A stretch of 64,000 nucleotides of DNA from Aeromicrobium fastidiosum (GCF_017876595.1 NZ_JAGIOG010000001.1:2666001-2730000); one strand, 5' to 3'; positions 33,923 to 43,949 are shown, counted from the first letter of the stretch. The notes: a model not told the origin generated them from the letters alone. A program made the numbers and translations.

Positions 33923-36900
33923 ATGTCGATCAAGGTCGCTCTCGAGCACAGGACCACCTACTCCTTCGACCGGCCGGTCGAGCTGGGCCCCCATGTCGTG
34001 CGCCTGCGGCCGGCCCCGCACAGCCGCACGCCGGTCGAGGCGTACTCGCTGACCGTGAGCCCGGCGAACCACTTCGTCAACTGGCAGCAGGACCCGTTCG
34101 GCAATTGGTTGGCCCGGCTCGTGTTCCCCGAGAAGGTCTCGACCCTCGACATCACGGTGGGCCTGGTCGCCGACATGGTCGTGGTCAATCCCTTCGACTT
34201 CTTCATCGAGGAGTACGCCGAGACGTATCCATTCTCTTACGAGGCCTCGCTGGCCGCCGACCTCGCGCCGTACCTCCGCCCGGTGGGCGAGGACGGCTCC
34301 GACGTGCCCGGCCCGCTCGTGACCGAGTTCCGTGCCCAGCTCCCGGAGCTGCCGGCCGAGGGCATGGCGATGGTGCCCTTCCTGGTGCAGCTCAACGCCG
34401 CGGTCTACCGCGCCGTCGGCTACTCCGTCCGCATGGAGGCCGGTGTCCAGAGCCCTGACGAGACGCTGCAGCGCGGCATCGGCTCGTGCCGCGACAGCTC
34501 GTGGCTGCTGGTCTCGCTGCTGCGGCAGTACGGCCTCGCCGCCCGCTTCGTGTCGGGCTACCTGGTGCAGCTGGCGTCCGACACCGAGGCGATCGACGGG
34601 CCGAGCGGTCCGACCGAGGACTTCACCGACCTGCACGCCTGGGCCGAGGTGTTCGTGCCGGGGGCAGGCTGGATCGGTCTCGACCCGACGTCGTCGCTGT
34701 TCGCCGGCGAGGGCCACATCCCGCTCTCGGCGACTCCCCACCCGTCGTCGGCCGCTCCCATCTCCGGGACGCTGATGGAGCGGGCCGAGGTCGACTTCTC
34801 GTTCCACAACACGGTCAGCCGCGTCCACGAGGACCCGCGGGTCACCAAGCCGTACACCGACGCGCAGTGGCAGCGCATCGACGCGCTCGGCGAGGGCATC
34901 GACCTGCGCCTGGCCGCCGGTGACGTCCGGCTGACGCAGGGCGGCGAGCCGACGTTCGTGGGCCTCGACGACGTGACGTCCGAGCAGTGGAACACCCAGG
35001 CCGACGGTCCGGAGAAGCGCGTCAAGGCCAGCGAGCTGGCCGAGCGGCTGCGCGCGGTCTATGCGGGCGGCGGCCTCGTCCACCGCGGTGAGGGCAAGTG
35101 GTACCCGGGCGAGGAGCTGCCCCGCTGGCAGATCTCGCTGCAGTGGCGGGACGACGGCGAGACGCTGTGGTCCGATCCCACGCTGCTGGCCGATCCGTGG
35201 GACGAGTCCGCCGCCGACGCGGACGCCCCTGCGCGGGCGGAGTCGCTGGGGCGCGAGATCACGCGGCTGCTGGGTCTGCCGGACGGCCAGCTGCGCCCGG
35301 CCTACGAGGATCCGTTGACCGAGCTGGTCAACGAGCTGCGCCAGCCGGACGGCGACCGTCCCGGTCTCGACCCGCAGCGCGCCGACGGCACCGTCGCCGC
35401 GGCCCTCGACGCCGAGGTCGTCGACCCGACCGGCTGGGTGCTGCCGCTCGTGACCGGCGAGGAGTGGACGAGCCCCGACTGGTCGCTGCGCCGCGGACGC
35501 ATCGTGCTGCTGCCGGGGACGTCCGCGGTCGGCCTGCGCCTGCCGCTGAGCTCGATCACGTGGCACGATCCGCGGGCGTCCGGCGACCCGTCGTACCTCG
35601 AGGCCGGCCCACGACTCGATCCGCGCATCCCCGCGGTGCCCGTCGTCGCGGCCGACGACCAGCCGACCACGGCGCTCACGGTCGAGGCCCGTCACGGCTT
35701 CGTCCACGTCTTCCTGCCACCGACGGAGCGCCTCGAGGACTACTCCGACCTGCTGCACGTCATCGACGTCGCCGCGACGTCGCTGGGTCAGCGGCTCGTC
35801 ATCGAGGGCTACGGCCCTCCGCCCGACGCACGCCTCACGCAGCTCGTCGTCGCGAGCGACCCGGGCGTCATCGAGGTCAACGTGCAGCCGACGTCGTCGT
35901 GGTCGGAGCTGCGCGACCTCACGACGACGCTGTACGACATCGCGCGTCATGCCCGCCTCACGACCGAGAAGTTCGACCTCGACGGCGCGCACACCGGCAC
36001 GGGCGGCGGCAACCACATCACGCTGGGCGGCCACGAGCCGGCCGCCTCGCCGCTGCTGCGCCGTCCCGACCTGCTCACGAGCCTCATGACCTACTGGCAG
36101 CGTCACCCGTCGCTGTCGTACCTGTTCTCGGGCCGGTTCATCGGCCCGACGAGCCAGGCGCCGCGCTTCGACGAGGGACGTCCCGAGTCGCTGTACGAGG
36201 CCGAGATCGCCTTCCAGGAGATCGACCGGCTCACCGACGAGACCGACGAGCCCCGTCCGTGGCTCGTCGACCGCGCGCTGCGCCACCTGCTGACCGACCT
36301 GACCGGCAACACCCACCGGGCCGAGTTCTGCATCGACAAGATGTACAGCCCCGACTCGTCGCGCGGACGTCTCGGGCTGCTCGAGCTGCGGGGCTTCGAG
36401 ATGCCTCCCCACGCCCAGATGGCGATGGTGCAGTCGCTGCTGGTGCGCTCGCTCGTCACGATGTTCTGGGAGAAGCCGCACCGTGCGCCGCTGGTGCGCT
36501 GGGGCACAGCACTGCATGAGGACTTCCTGCTGCCGCAGGGCGCCATCCGCGACATCGCCGCCGTCGTGGCCGATCTGCGCCAGCACGGCATCGACTTCGA
36601 GGCGTCGTGGCTCGACCCGTTCACCGAGTTCCGCTTCCCCCGCATCGGCCTCGCACGGGCCGGCCACGGCATCGAGCTCGAGCTGCGGTCGGCGATCGAG
36701 CCGTGGCACGTGCTGGGGGAGGAGGCGACGTCCGGCGGCATGGCCCGCTACGTCGACTCGTCGGTCGAGCGGTTGCAGGTCACGGTGCGCGGGATCCTGC
36801 CGCACGAGCACCTCGTGACGTGCCAAGGTGTTCCCGTGCCTCTGACTGCGACGGGTGTGGCCGGCGAGTACTTCGCAGGCGTCCGCTACCGCGCCTGGCA

Positions 36901-37231
36901 GCCGCCGTCGGCCCTGCACCCCTCGATCGAGGTGCACGCGCCGCTGCGCTTCGACGTCGTCGACATCGCCTCGGGCACGTCGGTCGGCGGAGCCACCTAC
37001 CACGTCGTCCACCCCGGCGGACGCGCCCACGAGCGTCCGCCGATCAACGCCCGCGAGGCGGAGGCACGTCGCTCGAGCCGCTTCGAGCCGTTCGGCCACA
37101 CGCCGGGACGCCTCGACGTCGCGGCGATGCAGGAGGCCGGCCGCCGTGCCGCGAGCGCGGAGTACCCGCACACCCTCGACCTGCGCCGCACCGTGCCGCC
37201 CGGCACGACCGGCGGGGCGGGACGGCGGTGA
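33923..37231 (+). CDS. Transglutaminase-like / DUF2126 fusion protein
   Basis: 1102 residues. A bacterial transglutaminase N-terminal beta domain (about 1-90) leads into a papain-fold transglutaminase core with the triad Cys189 (GSCRDSS), His238 (LHAWAEVF) and Asp254 (GLDPT). The large DUF2126 region (about 300-1085) contains QGGEPTFVGLDD, TGGGNHITLGG, FIGPTSQAPRFDEGR and HRAEFCIDKMYSPDS. The family is widespread but uncharacterised. TTGGAGG is next to the ATG. It overlaps the ATP-grasp gene by GTGA, so the three genes are one operon. It is probably cytoplasmic, as no signal peptide is visible. The role in peptide or protein modification is inferred from domains and context only. Confidence 0.88.
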   Translation: MSIKVALEHRTTYSFDRPVELGPHVVRLRPAPHSRTPVEAYSLTVSPANHFVNWQQDPFGNWLARLVFPEKVSTLDITVGLVADMVVVNPFDFFIEEYAETYPFSYEASLAADLAPYLRPVGEDGSDVPGPLVTEFRAQLPELPAEGMAMVPFLVQLNAAVYRAVGYSVRMEAGVQSPDETLQRGIGSCRDSSWLLVSLLRQYGLAARFVSGYLVQLASDTEAIDGPSGPTEDFTDLHAWAEVFVPGAGWIGLDPTSSLFAGEGHIPLSATPHPSSAAPISGTLMERAEVDFSFHNTVSRVHEDPRVTKPYTDAQWQRIDALGEGIDLRLAAGDVRLTQGGEPTFVGLDDVTSEQWNTQADGPEKRVKASELAERLRAVYAGGGLVHRGEGKWYPGEELPRWQISLQWRDDGETLWSDPTLLADPWDESAADADAPARAESLGREITRLLGLPDGQLRPAYEDPLTELVNELRQPDGDRPGLDPQRADGTVAAALDAEVVDPTGWVLPLVTGEEWTSPDWSLRRGRIVLLPGTSAVGLRLPLSSITWHDPRASGDPSYLEAGPRLDPRIPAVPVVAADDQPTTALTVEARHGFVHVFLPPTERLEDYSDLLHVIDVAATSLGQRLVIEGYGPPPDARLTQLVVASDPGVIEVNVQPTSSWSELRDLTTTLYDIARHARLTTEKFDLDGAHTGTGGGNHITLGGHEPAASPLLRRPDLLTSLMTYWQRHPSLSYLFSGRFIGPTSQAPRFDEGRPESLYEAEIAFQEIDRLTDETDEPRPWLVDRALRHLLTDLTGNTHRAEFCIDKMYSPDSSRGRLGLLELRGFEMPPHAQMAMVQSLLVRSLVTMFWEKPHRAPLVRWGTALHEDFLLPQGAIRDIAAVVADLRQHGIDFEASWLDPFTEFRFPRIGLARAGHGIELELRSAIEPWHVLGEEATSGGMARYVDSSVERLQVTVRGILPHEHLVTCQGVPVPLTATGVAGEYFAGVRYRAWQPPSALHPSIEVHAPLRFDVVDIASGTSVGGATYHVVHPGGRAHERPPINAREAEARRSSRFEPFGHTPGRLDVAAMQEAGRRAASAEYPHTLDLRRTVPPGTTGGAGRR

Positions 37232-39684
37232 CGGCCCTCCGCGACTACTCCGCAGCGGTCACGCAGCCGACGCTCACCGGCGAGCCGCCACGCTTCGACG
37301 AGGTCGTGGCCCCCGACGGCGGGCTGCGTCCCGGCTGGCGGATGCTCGCCGAGAGCGCCGTGCAGCTGACCGAGGCCGATCTGCGTCGCGTCGGCGGAGA
37401 CATCCAGCGGTTCCTCGCCAACGACGGCGTGACGTACACGCCGCCCGAGGAGGACCCGGGGCCATGGCGGCTCGACCCCGTCCCGCTGGTGGTCGAGGCC
37501 GCCGAGTGGTCGTCGCTCGAGGTCGGGCTCGCGCAGCGCACCGAGCTGCTCAACGCGATCCTGGTCGACCTCTACGGCCCGCAGCGGCTGCTCTCGAGCG
37601 GCGTGCTGCCGCCGGCCGTCGTGTTCGCGCACCAGGGATTCCTGCGCGTCTCGGCGCGGGCCTCGGCCGCCGACCCCCAACCGTTGCTGCTCGCCGCGGC
37701 CGACCTCGGACGCAGCGCGTCGGGGGAGTGGCAGGTGCTCGCCGATCGCGCGCAGGCACCGTCCGGCATCGGCTACGCGATGGAGAACCGGCGCGTCATC
37801 TCCCGCGTCATGCCCGAGCTGTACCGCCAGGCGGGGCTGCACCGCATGGCCCCGTTCTTCCAGGCGCTGCGCGCGACCCTGATCGACTCGGCACCGGGGC
37901 ACGCGCCCAACCCTCGCGTCGTCGTCCTGTCGCCGGGCACGCACTCCGAGACCGCGTACGACCAGGCATTCGTGGCCTCCAGCCTGGGCTTCCCGCTCGT
38001 CGAGGGCAGCGATCTCGTGATGCGCGAGGGCGCGGTGTGGATGCGGGTGTTCGGACGGCTCGAGCGTGTCGACGTCATCCTGCGGCGCGTCGACGCGGCC
38101 TGGAGCGACTCGCTCGAGCTGCGCAAGGGATCGCAGCTCGGCGTCGCCGGGCTGTCCGAGGCGGTCCGGCGCGGCAACGTCCGGGTCGTCAACGGCCTGG
38201 GCGCGGGAGTGCTCGAGAACCCCGGCATGCTGCCGTACCTCTCGGCGATGTGCGAGCTGCTGCTCGACGAGCCGCTGCGGCTGCGGTCGGTGCAGACCTA
38301 CTGGACCGGCGACCCGAGGTCGATGGCGTACGTCCTCGACCACCTCGACGGGCTGGCCGTCAAGACGATCGACGGTGCGGTCGACCTCGAGCACCACAGC
38401 CGCGACGAGCTCGCCGCGCTGGTGCGTGCCGAGCCGCACCGCTACGTGGGGCAGGAGCTGCTGCCGTTGTCGCAGGCCCCGACGCTCGACCGCCGGGGCC
38501 TGTCGCCGCAGTCGGTCACGCTGCGCACGTTCACGCTGCGCTACGGCTCGACGTACCGTCCGCTGATCGGTGGGCTCGCGAGCGTCCGGTCCGAGCTGCG
38601 CCTGCCGTCGAGCAAGGACGTGTGGGTGCTCAAGGAGCGTCCCGAGGATCCCGACCAGGGCCTGGTCGACGTGTTGCCGCTGACCAACGTCCGGGCACCC
38701 GCGGCGATGGTGCCGCGCGTGCTCGAGGACATGTTCTGGTTCGGCCGCTACGCCGAGCGCGCCGAGGACATGCTGCGCCTCGTGCTGACGGCCCACGCCA
38801 GTGCCGAGGACTTCCGGTCGCGGCCCCACACGGCCGGCGGGGCGAGCCTGTCGGTGCTGATGTCGGCGATCGCACGGCTCAGCGGATCGCGCTTCGGCCC
38901 CGACGCCCTCGACGACAACTTCCGCTCGCTGCTGCTCGACCCGCACCGTCCCGGCTCCGTCGCCCAGTCGATCGGAGCCCTGCGCGACGCGGCCCAGAGC
39001 GTCCGCGACCAGCTGTCACCCGACACGTGGCAGGCCTTCAGCTCGACCGAGCGGGCCTCGTCGAACCTGTCGGCGTACCACTACAGCCACCAGGTGGCCG
39101 AGAGCGCGGGGCAGATGCTGACCGGCATCCTGTCGCTGCAGGGCGTCACGGCCAACATGATGCGCGATCCGGGCTGGCGGATGATCTGCACGGGACGCGC
39201 TGTCGAGCGCGGCCTGCAGCTGTGCCACCTGCTGAGCGCCACGACGACCGTCCGCCGGGGCCTCGACATCGACCGTGACGTGCACAACGCCGTGCTGGCA
39301 GCGGCCGAGAGCGCCGTGACGCACCGCCGCCGCTACCGCGGCTACGTCCGGCTGACCAGCGTGCTCGAGCTGCTGCTGACCGATGTCGAGAACCCCCGCT
39401 CCCTGGCGTCCGGCATCGAGGAGATGCGCCAGCAGCTCGCCGCGATGCCGGAGTCGACGGGCTCGACGCGTCCTGAGCGGTTGCTCGACGACCTCGCCGA
39501 GGAGCTCGACCGCGCCGACCTGGCGACGCTCGCGGCCATCGAGGGGGAGCGTCGCCCCAACCTCGAGCAGTTCCTGACGGGCTGCATCGGGCAGCTGACC
39601 CGCCTGTCCGACGCGGTCGGCGACCTGCACTTCGCGGCGGGCCCGGTGCCCCGCTCCTTCGGCTTCGCGACGGTGACGGAGTGA
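37228..39684 (+). CDS. Circularly permuted ATP-grasp / alpha-E domain fusion
   Basis: 818 residues from GTG. The N-terminal half (about 70-470) is the DUF404/DUF407 circularly permuted ATP-grasp: RTELLNAILVDLYGPQRLL, GYAMENRRVISRVMPELY, VVVLSPGTHSETAYDQAFVASSLGFPLVEG, VNGLGAGVLENPGMLPYL. The C-terminal half (about 490-810) is the helical alpha-E (DUF403) domain, beginning MVPRVLEDMFWFGRYAERAEDMLRLV. ATP-grasp enzymes join a carboxylate to an amine; alpha-E always accompanies this type. In many genomes the two are separate genes, here fused. Substrates are unknown. Confidence 0.88.
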   Translation: MTALRDYSAAVTQPTLTGEPPRFDEVVAPDGGLRPGWRMLAESAVQLTEADLRRVGGDIQRFLANDGVTYTPPEEDPGPWRLDPVPLVVEAAEWSSLEVGLAQRTELLNAILVDLYGPQRLLSSGVLPPAVVFAHQGFLRVSARASAADPQPLLLAAADLGRSASGEWQVLADRAQAPSGIGYAMENRRVISRVMPELYRQAGLHRMAPFFQALRATLIDSAPGHAPNPRVVVLSPGTHSETAYDQAFVASSLGFPLVEGSDLVMREGAVWMRVFGRLERVDVILRRVDAAWSDSLELRKGSQLGVAGLSEAVRRGNVRVVNGLGAGVLENPGMLPYLSAMCELLLDEPLRLRSVQTYWTGDPRSMAYVLDHLDGLAVKTIDGAVDLEHHSRDELAALVRAEPHRYVGQELLPLSQAPTLDRRGLSPQSVTLRTFTLRYGSTYRPLIGGLASVRSELRLPSSKDVWVLKERPEDPDQGLVDVLPLTNVRAPAAMVPRVLEDMFWFGRYAERAEDMLRLVLTAHASAEDFRSRPHTAGGASLSVLMSAIARLSGSRFGPDALDDNFRSLLLDPHRPGSVAQSIGALRDAAQSVRDQLSPDTWQAFSSTERASSNLSAYHYSHQVAESAGQMLTGILSLQGVTANMMRDPGWRMICTGRAVERGLQLCHLLSATTTVRRGLDIDRDVHNAVLAAAESAVTHRRRYRGYVRLTSVLELLLTDVENPRSLASGIEEMRQQLAAMPESTGSTRPERLLDDLAEELDRADLATLAAIEGERRPNLEQFLTGCIGQLTRLSDAVGDLHFAAGPVPRSFGFATVTE

Positions 39685-40562
39685 GCACGCGCCGCTACCG
39701 GGTCTCGCACCGCACGACGTACTCGTATGACGAGGACGTCACCGACAGCCTCGGCATCGCCTATCTCGTGCCGCGCGAGCTGCCGTGGCAGAGGGTCGTG
39801 TCGCGCGAGCTGACCGTCGCGCCGTCGCCGCTCGACCAGTCCGAGGACGTCGACTACTACGGCAACACCGCGACCTACTTCCAGGTCACCGAGCCCCATC
39901 AGGTGCTCGACATCCTGGCGGTGAGCGAGGTCGAGGCGGGGGCACCGCAGCACAGCGACGCCGCGCTGGCCGTGCCGTGGGAGCAGGCGCGACCGGCCCA
40001 CCGTCCCGACGTCGCCGACGCGTGGCGCGCCCACGACTTCGCCCTCGCCTCGTCGCTGGCCGACCAGACGCCGGAGGCCCACGCCTACGCGGCCGAGTCG
40101 CTGCGCCCCGGCCGGCCCGTGGGCGACGCAGTCGTCGAGGTCATGCACCGCATCCACGACGACTTCGCGTACGACAAGACCGCGACGACCGTGACGACGA
40201 CGGTCGACGACATCTTCGACAAGCGTGCGGGGGTGTGCCAGGACTTCGCCCACCTGACGCTGGCCTGCCTGCGCTCGCACGGCCTGGCCGTCCGGTACGT
40301 CAGCGGCTACCTCGCGACGACCCCGCCGCCCGGCAAGGAGCGCATCGTCGGCGCGGACGCGACGCACGCCTGGGCCGCGGTCTGGATACCCGGCGACGGC
40401 TGGCTGACGGTCGACCCGACCAACGACCAGCTCGTCAACGACCGCTACGTCACCGTCGCGTGGGGACGCGACTACGCCGACGTCCCTCCCGTCAAGGGTG
40501 TCATCTTCACCGAGGCCAAGACCTCGACCCTGCGCGTCGAGGTCGACGTCGCGCCGCTGTGA
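39681..40562 (+). CDS. Transglutaminase-like cysteine peptidase
   Basis: 293 residues, overlapping the previous gene by 4 bp. An N-terminal beta domain (YRVSHRTTYSYDEDVTDSLGIAYLVPRE) is followed by the papain-like core with Cys186 (GVCQDFAHL), His229 (THAWAAVW) and Asp245 (VDPTND). It is the third gene of the DUF2126/ATP-grasp/alpha-E operon. Such proteins may hydrolyse or transfer a peptide bond made by the ATP-grasp enzyme (proposal from comparative genomics, not shown here). Confidence 0.88.
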   Translation: MSTRRYRVSHRTTYSYDEDVTDSLGIAYLVPRELPWQRVVSRELTVAPSPLDQSEDVDYYGNTATYFQVTEPHQVLDILAVSEVEAGAPQHSDAALAVPWEQARPAHRPDVADAWRAHDFALASSLADQTPEAHAYAAESLRPGRPVGDAVVEVMHRIHDDFAYDKTATTVTTTVDDIFDKRAGVCQDFAHLTLACLRSHGLAVRYVSGYLATTPPPGKERIVGADATHAWAAVWIPGDGWLTVDPTNDQLVNDRYVTVAWGRDYADVPPVKGVIFTEAKTSTLRVEVDVAPL

Positions 40563-40625
40563 GTCGGGTGCTGTGACCTGCGCATCTCAGCGGGCGGGAT
40601 CGCATCGGACTGCGAGAATCGACGG

Positions 40626-41111
40626 GTGACCGACACGCAGCCCGAGCCCACCGATCCGACGGCTGCGCCCGTCACCACGCCCGAGCGGCGGCGGGGCAGG
40701 CGAGTGGCGATGGTCGCAGCCGTCGCCGTCGTCGTCGCCGGGGCGGCCACCGCCGTCGTGCTCACGACGTCGGACGGCGGGTCCGACCCCGTCCAGGCCG
40801 TCCAGGACTACGACGCGGTGTTCAAACAGAAGGACTGCGACGGCTTCAACGACCTCACGACCCGCAGCTTCCGCACCGAGCTGGGCCTGACGTCGTGCGC
40901 GAAGTTCGACGTCAACGCCAAGGACGCGTCGATCGCCTCCTTCCGGCTGACGGTGCGATCGTCCGACGTCCGCGACGACACGGCGTCGGTGCGCACCGAG
41001 GAGACGTTCTCGAGCGAGGCCGGCAAGCAGACCGTCAAGCTCGTCTACGCGCTGGTCAAGGACGACGGCGTCTGGTTGGTCGACGGGATCACGGCCGACA
41101 AGGGCGTGTGA
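40626..41111 (+). CDS. Membrane-anchored protein with NTF2-like extracytoplasmic domain
   Basis: 161 residues. A proline-rich cytoplasmic N-terminus (about 1-22), an RRRGRR stop and one membrane helix (about 26-46) are followed by an extracellular domain of about 110 residues with helix-strand pattern VQAVQDYDAVFKQKDCDGFNDLTT and WLVDGITADKGV, like DUF4878/NTF2-like domains. Two cysteines (CDGF, SCAKF) could form a disulfide. GAGAAT ends 6 nt before the GTG (leaderless). Function unknown. Confidence 0.7.
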   Translation: MTDTQPEPTDPTAAPVTTPERRRGRRVAMVAAVAVVVAGAATAVVLTTSDGGSDPVQAVQDYDAVFKQKDCDGFNDLTTRSFRTELGLTSCAKFDVNAKDASIASFRLTVRSSDVRDDTASVRTEETFSSEAGKQTVKLVYALVKDDGVWLVDGITADKGV

Positions 41112-41166
41112 CGCGGCACGCGGCTGCAGCGCTCGCCCTTCCGCGAGACCCTGACAGACTTGTGCG

Positions 41167-42150
41167 GTGAAGGCCTTCTCCTGCCGCGTGTGCGGCAACG
41201 CCCTGTACTTCGAGAACTCGATCTGCGTCTCGTGCAAGACCAACCTCGGGTTCTCGCGCTCCGAGCGAGCGATCGTCCCGGTCGACACCAAGGGGCAGTA
41301 CGTCGACGCCGACGGCGACATCTGGCACGTCTGCAAGAACCTCAACCTGTCGGGCTGCACGTGGCTCACGGAGTTCCCGGGCGGCTACTGCTTCAGCTGC
41401 GGCCTGACGCGCACGCGCCCCAGCGACGCCGACGTCGTCGGGCTCAAGGAGTTCAAGGTCGCCGAGGAGGCCAAGCGCCGGCTCGTCGTCGAGCTCGACA
41501 CGCTGGGCTTCCCGATCGTCACGCGCGCCGAGGACCCCGACAACGGTCTCGCCTTCGACCTGCTGTCGAGCGTCGACGAGGACGTGACGACCGGGCACGA
41601 GAGCGGCATCATCACGCTCGACCTGGCCGAGAGCGACGACGCGCACCGCGAGAAGGTGCGGGTCAGGCTCGACGAGCCCTACCGGACGATGCTCGGCCAC
41701 TTCAGGCACGAGGTCGGCCACTACATCGAGTGGCAGCACGTGCGCGGCGACAACATCATGCGCGCCCGCGAGCTCTTCGGCAACGAGGAGGAGAGCTACG
41801 CCGACGCGATCCAGCGGCACTACTCCGAGGGCCCGCCGGCAGGCTGGGAGAAGAACTACATCAGCATGTACGCCACGATGCACCCCTTCGAGGACTTCGC
41901 CGAGACGTTCGCGCACTACATGCACATCTGCGACACGATCGAGACCGCATCGGCGTTCGGCCTCGCGACCGTCGCCTCGCCGCAGGACTTCACCTCGTTC
42001 CGCGATCTCGTGATCGGCGTCTGGATCCCGTTGAGCATCGCGCTCAACCAGATCAACCGCAGCATGGGCAAGGGCGCGCTCTACCCGTTCGTGATTCCCA
42101 CCCCGGTGCTCGAGAAGCTCCAGTTCGTCGCAGACCTGCCCCGCGGCTGA
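41167..42150 (+). CDS. Zinc-ribbon / putative zinc metallopeptidase (Peptidase_Mx-like)
   Basis: 327 residues. The N-terminus has two zinc-ribbon-like cysteine sets (CRVCG, CVSC; CTW, CFSCG) over about 80 residues. The rest is a predicted metallopeptidase with HEVGH at 181-185, a downstream [15 protein letters not shown] that may supply the third ligand, and a helical C-terminus. Families of this type are fused to zinc ribbons and uncharacterised. CAGACT ends 6 nt before the GTG, suggesting its own leaderless transcript rather than strict membership in the upstream operon. Confidence 0.82.
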   Translation: MKAFSCRVCGNALYFENSICVSCKTNLGFSRSERAIVPVDTKGQYVDADGDIWHVCKNLNLSGCTWLTEFPGGYCFSCGLTRTRPSDADVVGLKEFKVAEEAKRRLVVELDTLGFPIVTRAEDPDNGLAFDLLSSVDEDVTTGHESGIITLDLAESDDAHREKVRVRLDEPYRTMLGHFRHEVGHYIEWQHVRGDNIMRARELFGNEEESYADAIQRHYSEGPPAGWEKNYISMYATMHPFEDFAETFAHYMHICDTIETASAFGLATVASPQDFTSFRDLVIGVWIPLSIALNQINRSMGKGALYPFVIPTPVLEKLQFVADLPRG

Positions 42151-42166
42151 CCCCCGCCCGGGATCG

Positions 42167-42225
42167 CCGAGTGCTGCGTCCTGGCCGTTCTGGGACGGCG
42201 TGTCTGACCACGATGCAGCACTCGG
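42167..42225. repeat. Long inverted repeat before rlmN
   Basis: The 14-bp arms CCGAGTGCTGCGTC (42167-42180) and GATGCAGCACTCGG (42212-42225) pair with one G.U. Inside, CCGT/ACGG (42185-42188/42195-42198) forms a second stem. It follows the metallopeptidase stop by 16 bp and may be its terminator, though it is long and has a large loop. Confidence 0.55.
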
Positions 42226-42304
42226 GACCCGGAACGCACCACTCGCGGTGCCGCTGCAACCGGACGATTCGGGAGATGGGGCCCTGAATGCGAGAATGGA
42301 CGAC

Positions 42305-43432
42305 GTGTCTTCCGTCAACCCGAACCCGCTGCCGCTCGTCTTCGAGCAGAAGCGCGGACGCCTCAAGCCCCCGCGCCACCTCGCCGACCTGAGCGCCGAG
42401 GAGCGCACTGCAGCGGCCGAGGCGATGGGCGAGCCCGCGTTCCGGGTGAAGCAGGTCGCCAATCACTACTACTCGCGGCTCGAGCGCGATCCGGCGCAGA
42501 TGACCGATCTGCCGGCCGCGAGCCGTGACCGCATCGTCGAGACCCTGCTGCCGACGCTGCTCAACCCCGTCCGCACGATGGAGGCCGACAAGGGCACGAC
42601 GGTCAAGAGCCTCTGGAAGCTCTTCGACGGTGCCCTCGTCGAGTCGGTCCTGATGCGCTACACCGACCGCGCGACGATCTGCGTGTCGAGCCAGGCCGGC
42701 TGCGGCATGGCGTGCCCCTTCTGCGCCACCGGCCAAGGCGGCCTCGAGCGCAACATGAGCACCGCCGAGATCGTCGACCAGGTCGTCGACGCGGCCGGCA
42801 AGATGGCCCGTGGCGAGGTCGCGGGCGGCCCGGGACGTCTGTCCAACGTCGTGTTCATGGGCATGGGCGAGCCGATGGCCAACTACAAGGCCGTCATCGG
42901 CGCGGTGCGTCGCATGGTCGCCCCGGCACCCGACGGCCTCGGCATGTCGGCCCGCAACATCACGGTCAGCACGGTGGGCCTCGTGCCCCGCATGAAGCAG
43001 CTCGCCGACGAGGGCATCCCCGTCACGCTGGCGCTGTCGCTGCACGCTCCTGACGACGAGCTGCGCAACGAGCTCGTGCCGATCAACACCCGCTGGTCGG
43101 TCAACGAGGCCGTCGAGGCCGCGTGGGAGTACGCCCGCAAGACCGGGCGACGCGTGTCGATCGAGTACGCCATGATCAAGGACATCAACGACCAGGCGTG
43201 GCGCGCAGACCTGCTGGGCGACGTCCTGCAGTCGTACGGCGACTGGGGCTGGGTGCACGTCAACCTCATCCCGCTCAACCCGACGCCCGGTTCGATGTGG
43301 ACCGCGTCGCGGCCCGAGGACGAGCGCGAGTTCGTGCGGCGACTGATCGCCAAGGGCGTCCCGACGACGGTCCGCGACACCCGCGGCAGCGACATCGACG
43401 GTGCCTGCGGGCAGCTGGCAGCCGCGGAGTAG
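42305..43432 (+). CDS. rlmN: Dual-specificity 23S rRNA/tRNA adenine-C2 methyltransferase RlmN
   Basis: 375 residues. The radical-SAM cluster motif is [11 protein letters not shown], with [17 protein letters not shown] before it, [41 protein letters not shown] and the C-terminal catalytic Cys in DIDGACGQL. It methylates A2503 of 23S rRNA and A37 of tRNAs. GTG 42305 is chosen because GAGAAT ends 7 nt before it. An ATG at 42296 would overlap that -10 and add three residues. rlmN between cdsA and dxr is a conserved actinobacterial position. Confidence 0.95.
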   Translation: MSSVNPNPLPLVFEQKRGRLKPPRHLADLSAEERTAAAEAMGEPAFRVKQVANHYYSRLERDPAQMTDLPAASRDRIVETLLPTLLNPVRTMEADKGTTVKSLWKLFDGALVESVLMRYTDRATICVSSQAGCGMACPFCATGQGGLERNMSTAEIVDQVVDAAGKMARGEVAGGPGRLSNVVFMGMGEPMANYKAVIGAVRRMVAPAPDGLGMSARNITVSTVGLVPRMKQLADEGIPVTLALSLHAPDDELRNELVPINTRWSVNEAVEAAWEYARKTGRRVSIEYAMIKDINDQAWRADLLGDVLQSYGDWGWVHVNLIPLNPTPGSMWTASRPEDEREFVRRLIAKGVPTTVRDTRGSDIDGACGQLAAAE

Positions 43433-43891
43433 CTAGAGCAGGACGCGCACGGCCCCGACGTAGAGACCTGCGGCGGCGGCGAACATGCCGATCATCAGCG
43501 CGGCCTTGACCCCCGCGGGCCACGTGCGCCGCACGAAGGTGGCATTGGTCGCCATCGCCGCCGCACCGGCCACTCCGCCGAGAAGGCCGCCGAGCACCAG
43601 CAGCACCGGTAGCGCCGACAAGATCTTCAGCACGACTGGCGTGGCTGGTCCCATCGGGTAGCCGGCACCGTCCACCACCAAGGTCGGATGCGCTTGCAGG
43701 TAGCCGAGCGCCCCCTTGATCGTGGCCTCGACCGGACCCGACGTGCCGGGCAACGTCACCCGATTCCTCTGCATCCGGTTGCGGCTGGACACCCTGCGTC
43801 CGTCCACCACGAAGGTGTACCCAGACCAGAACGAGTACTCGGCCGTCACCGGCCCGGCCACGCCGGGGATGACGACGGGGGCAGATGTCAT
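43433..43891 (-). CDS. Small membrane protein of unknown function
   Basis: 152 residues from MTSAPVVIPG. The N-terminal half is soluble and beta-rich (EYSFWSGYTFVVDGRRV, LVVDGAGYPMGP). It ends in two hydrophobic helices (about 85-110 and 128-150). The stop codon abuts the rlmN stop directly, so the genes converge with no spacer. An open frame extends 46 codons upstream but would cross the divergent HAD promoter. I do not recognise a family. Confidence 0.6.
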   Translation of the reverse strand: MTSAPVVIPGVAGPVTAEYSFWSGYTFVVDGRRVSSRNRMQRNRVTLPGTSGPVEATIKGALGYLQAHPTLVVDGAGYPMGPATPVVLKILSALPVLLVLGGLLGGVAGAAAMATNATFVRRTWPAGVKAALMIGMFAAAAGLYVGAVRVLL

Positions 43892-43949
43892 GGACGCATC
43901 GTGGCAGATCGAGCGGGTCGCACGACGGACGACTACAGTCATGAGCCTC

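Noticed and set aside
33896..37171. 1091-codon minus-strand open frame opposite the transglutaminase/DUF2126 gene
   Set aside because: Mirror-frame artefact of GC-rich codon usage; the plus-strand product has clear domains and catalytic residues.
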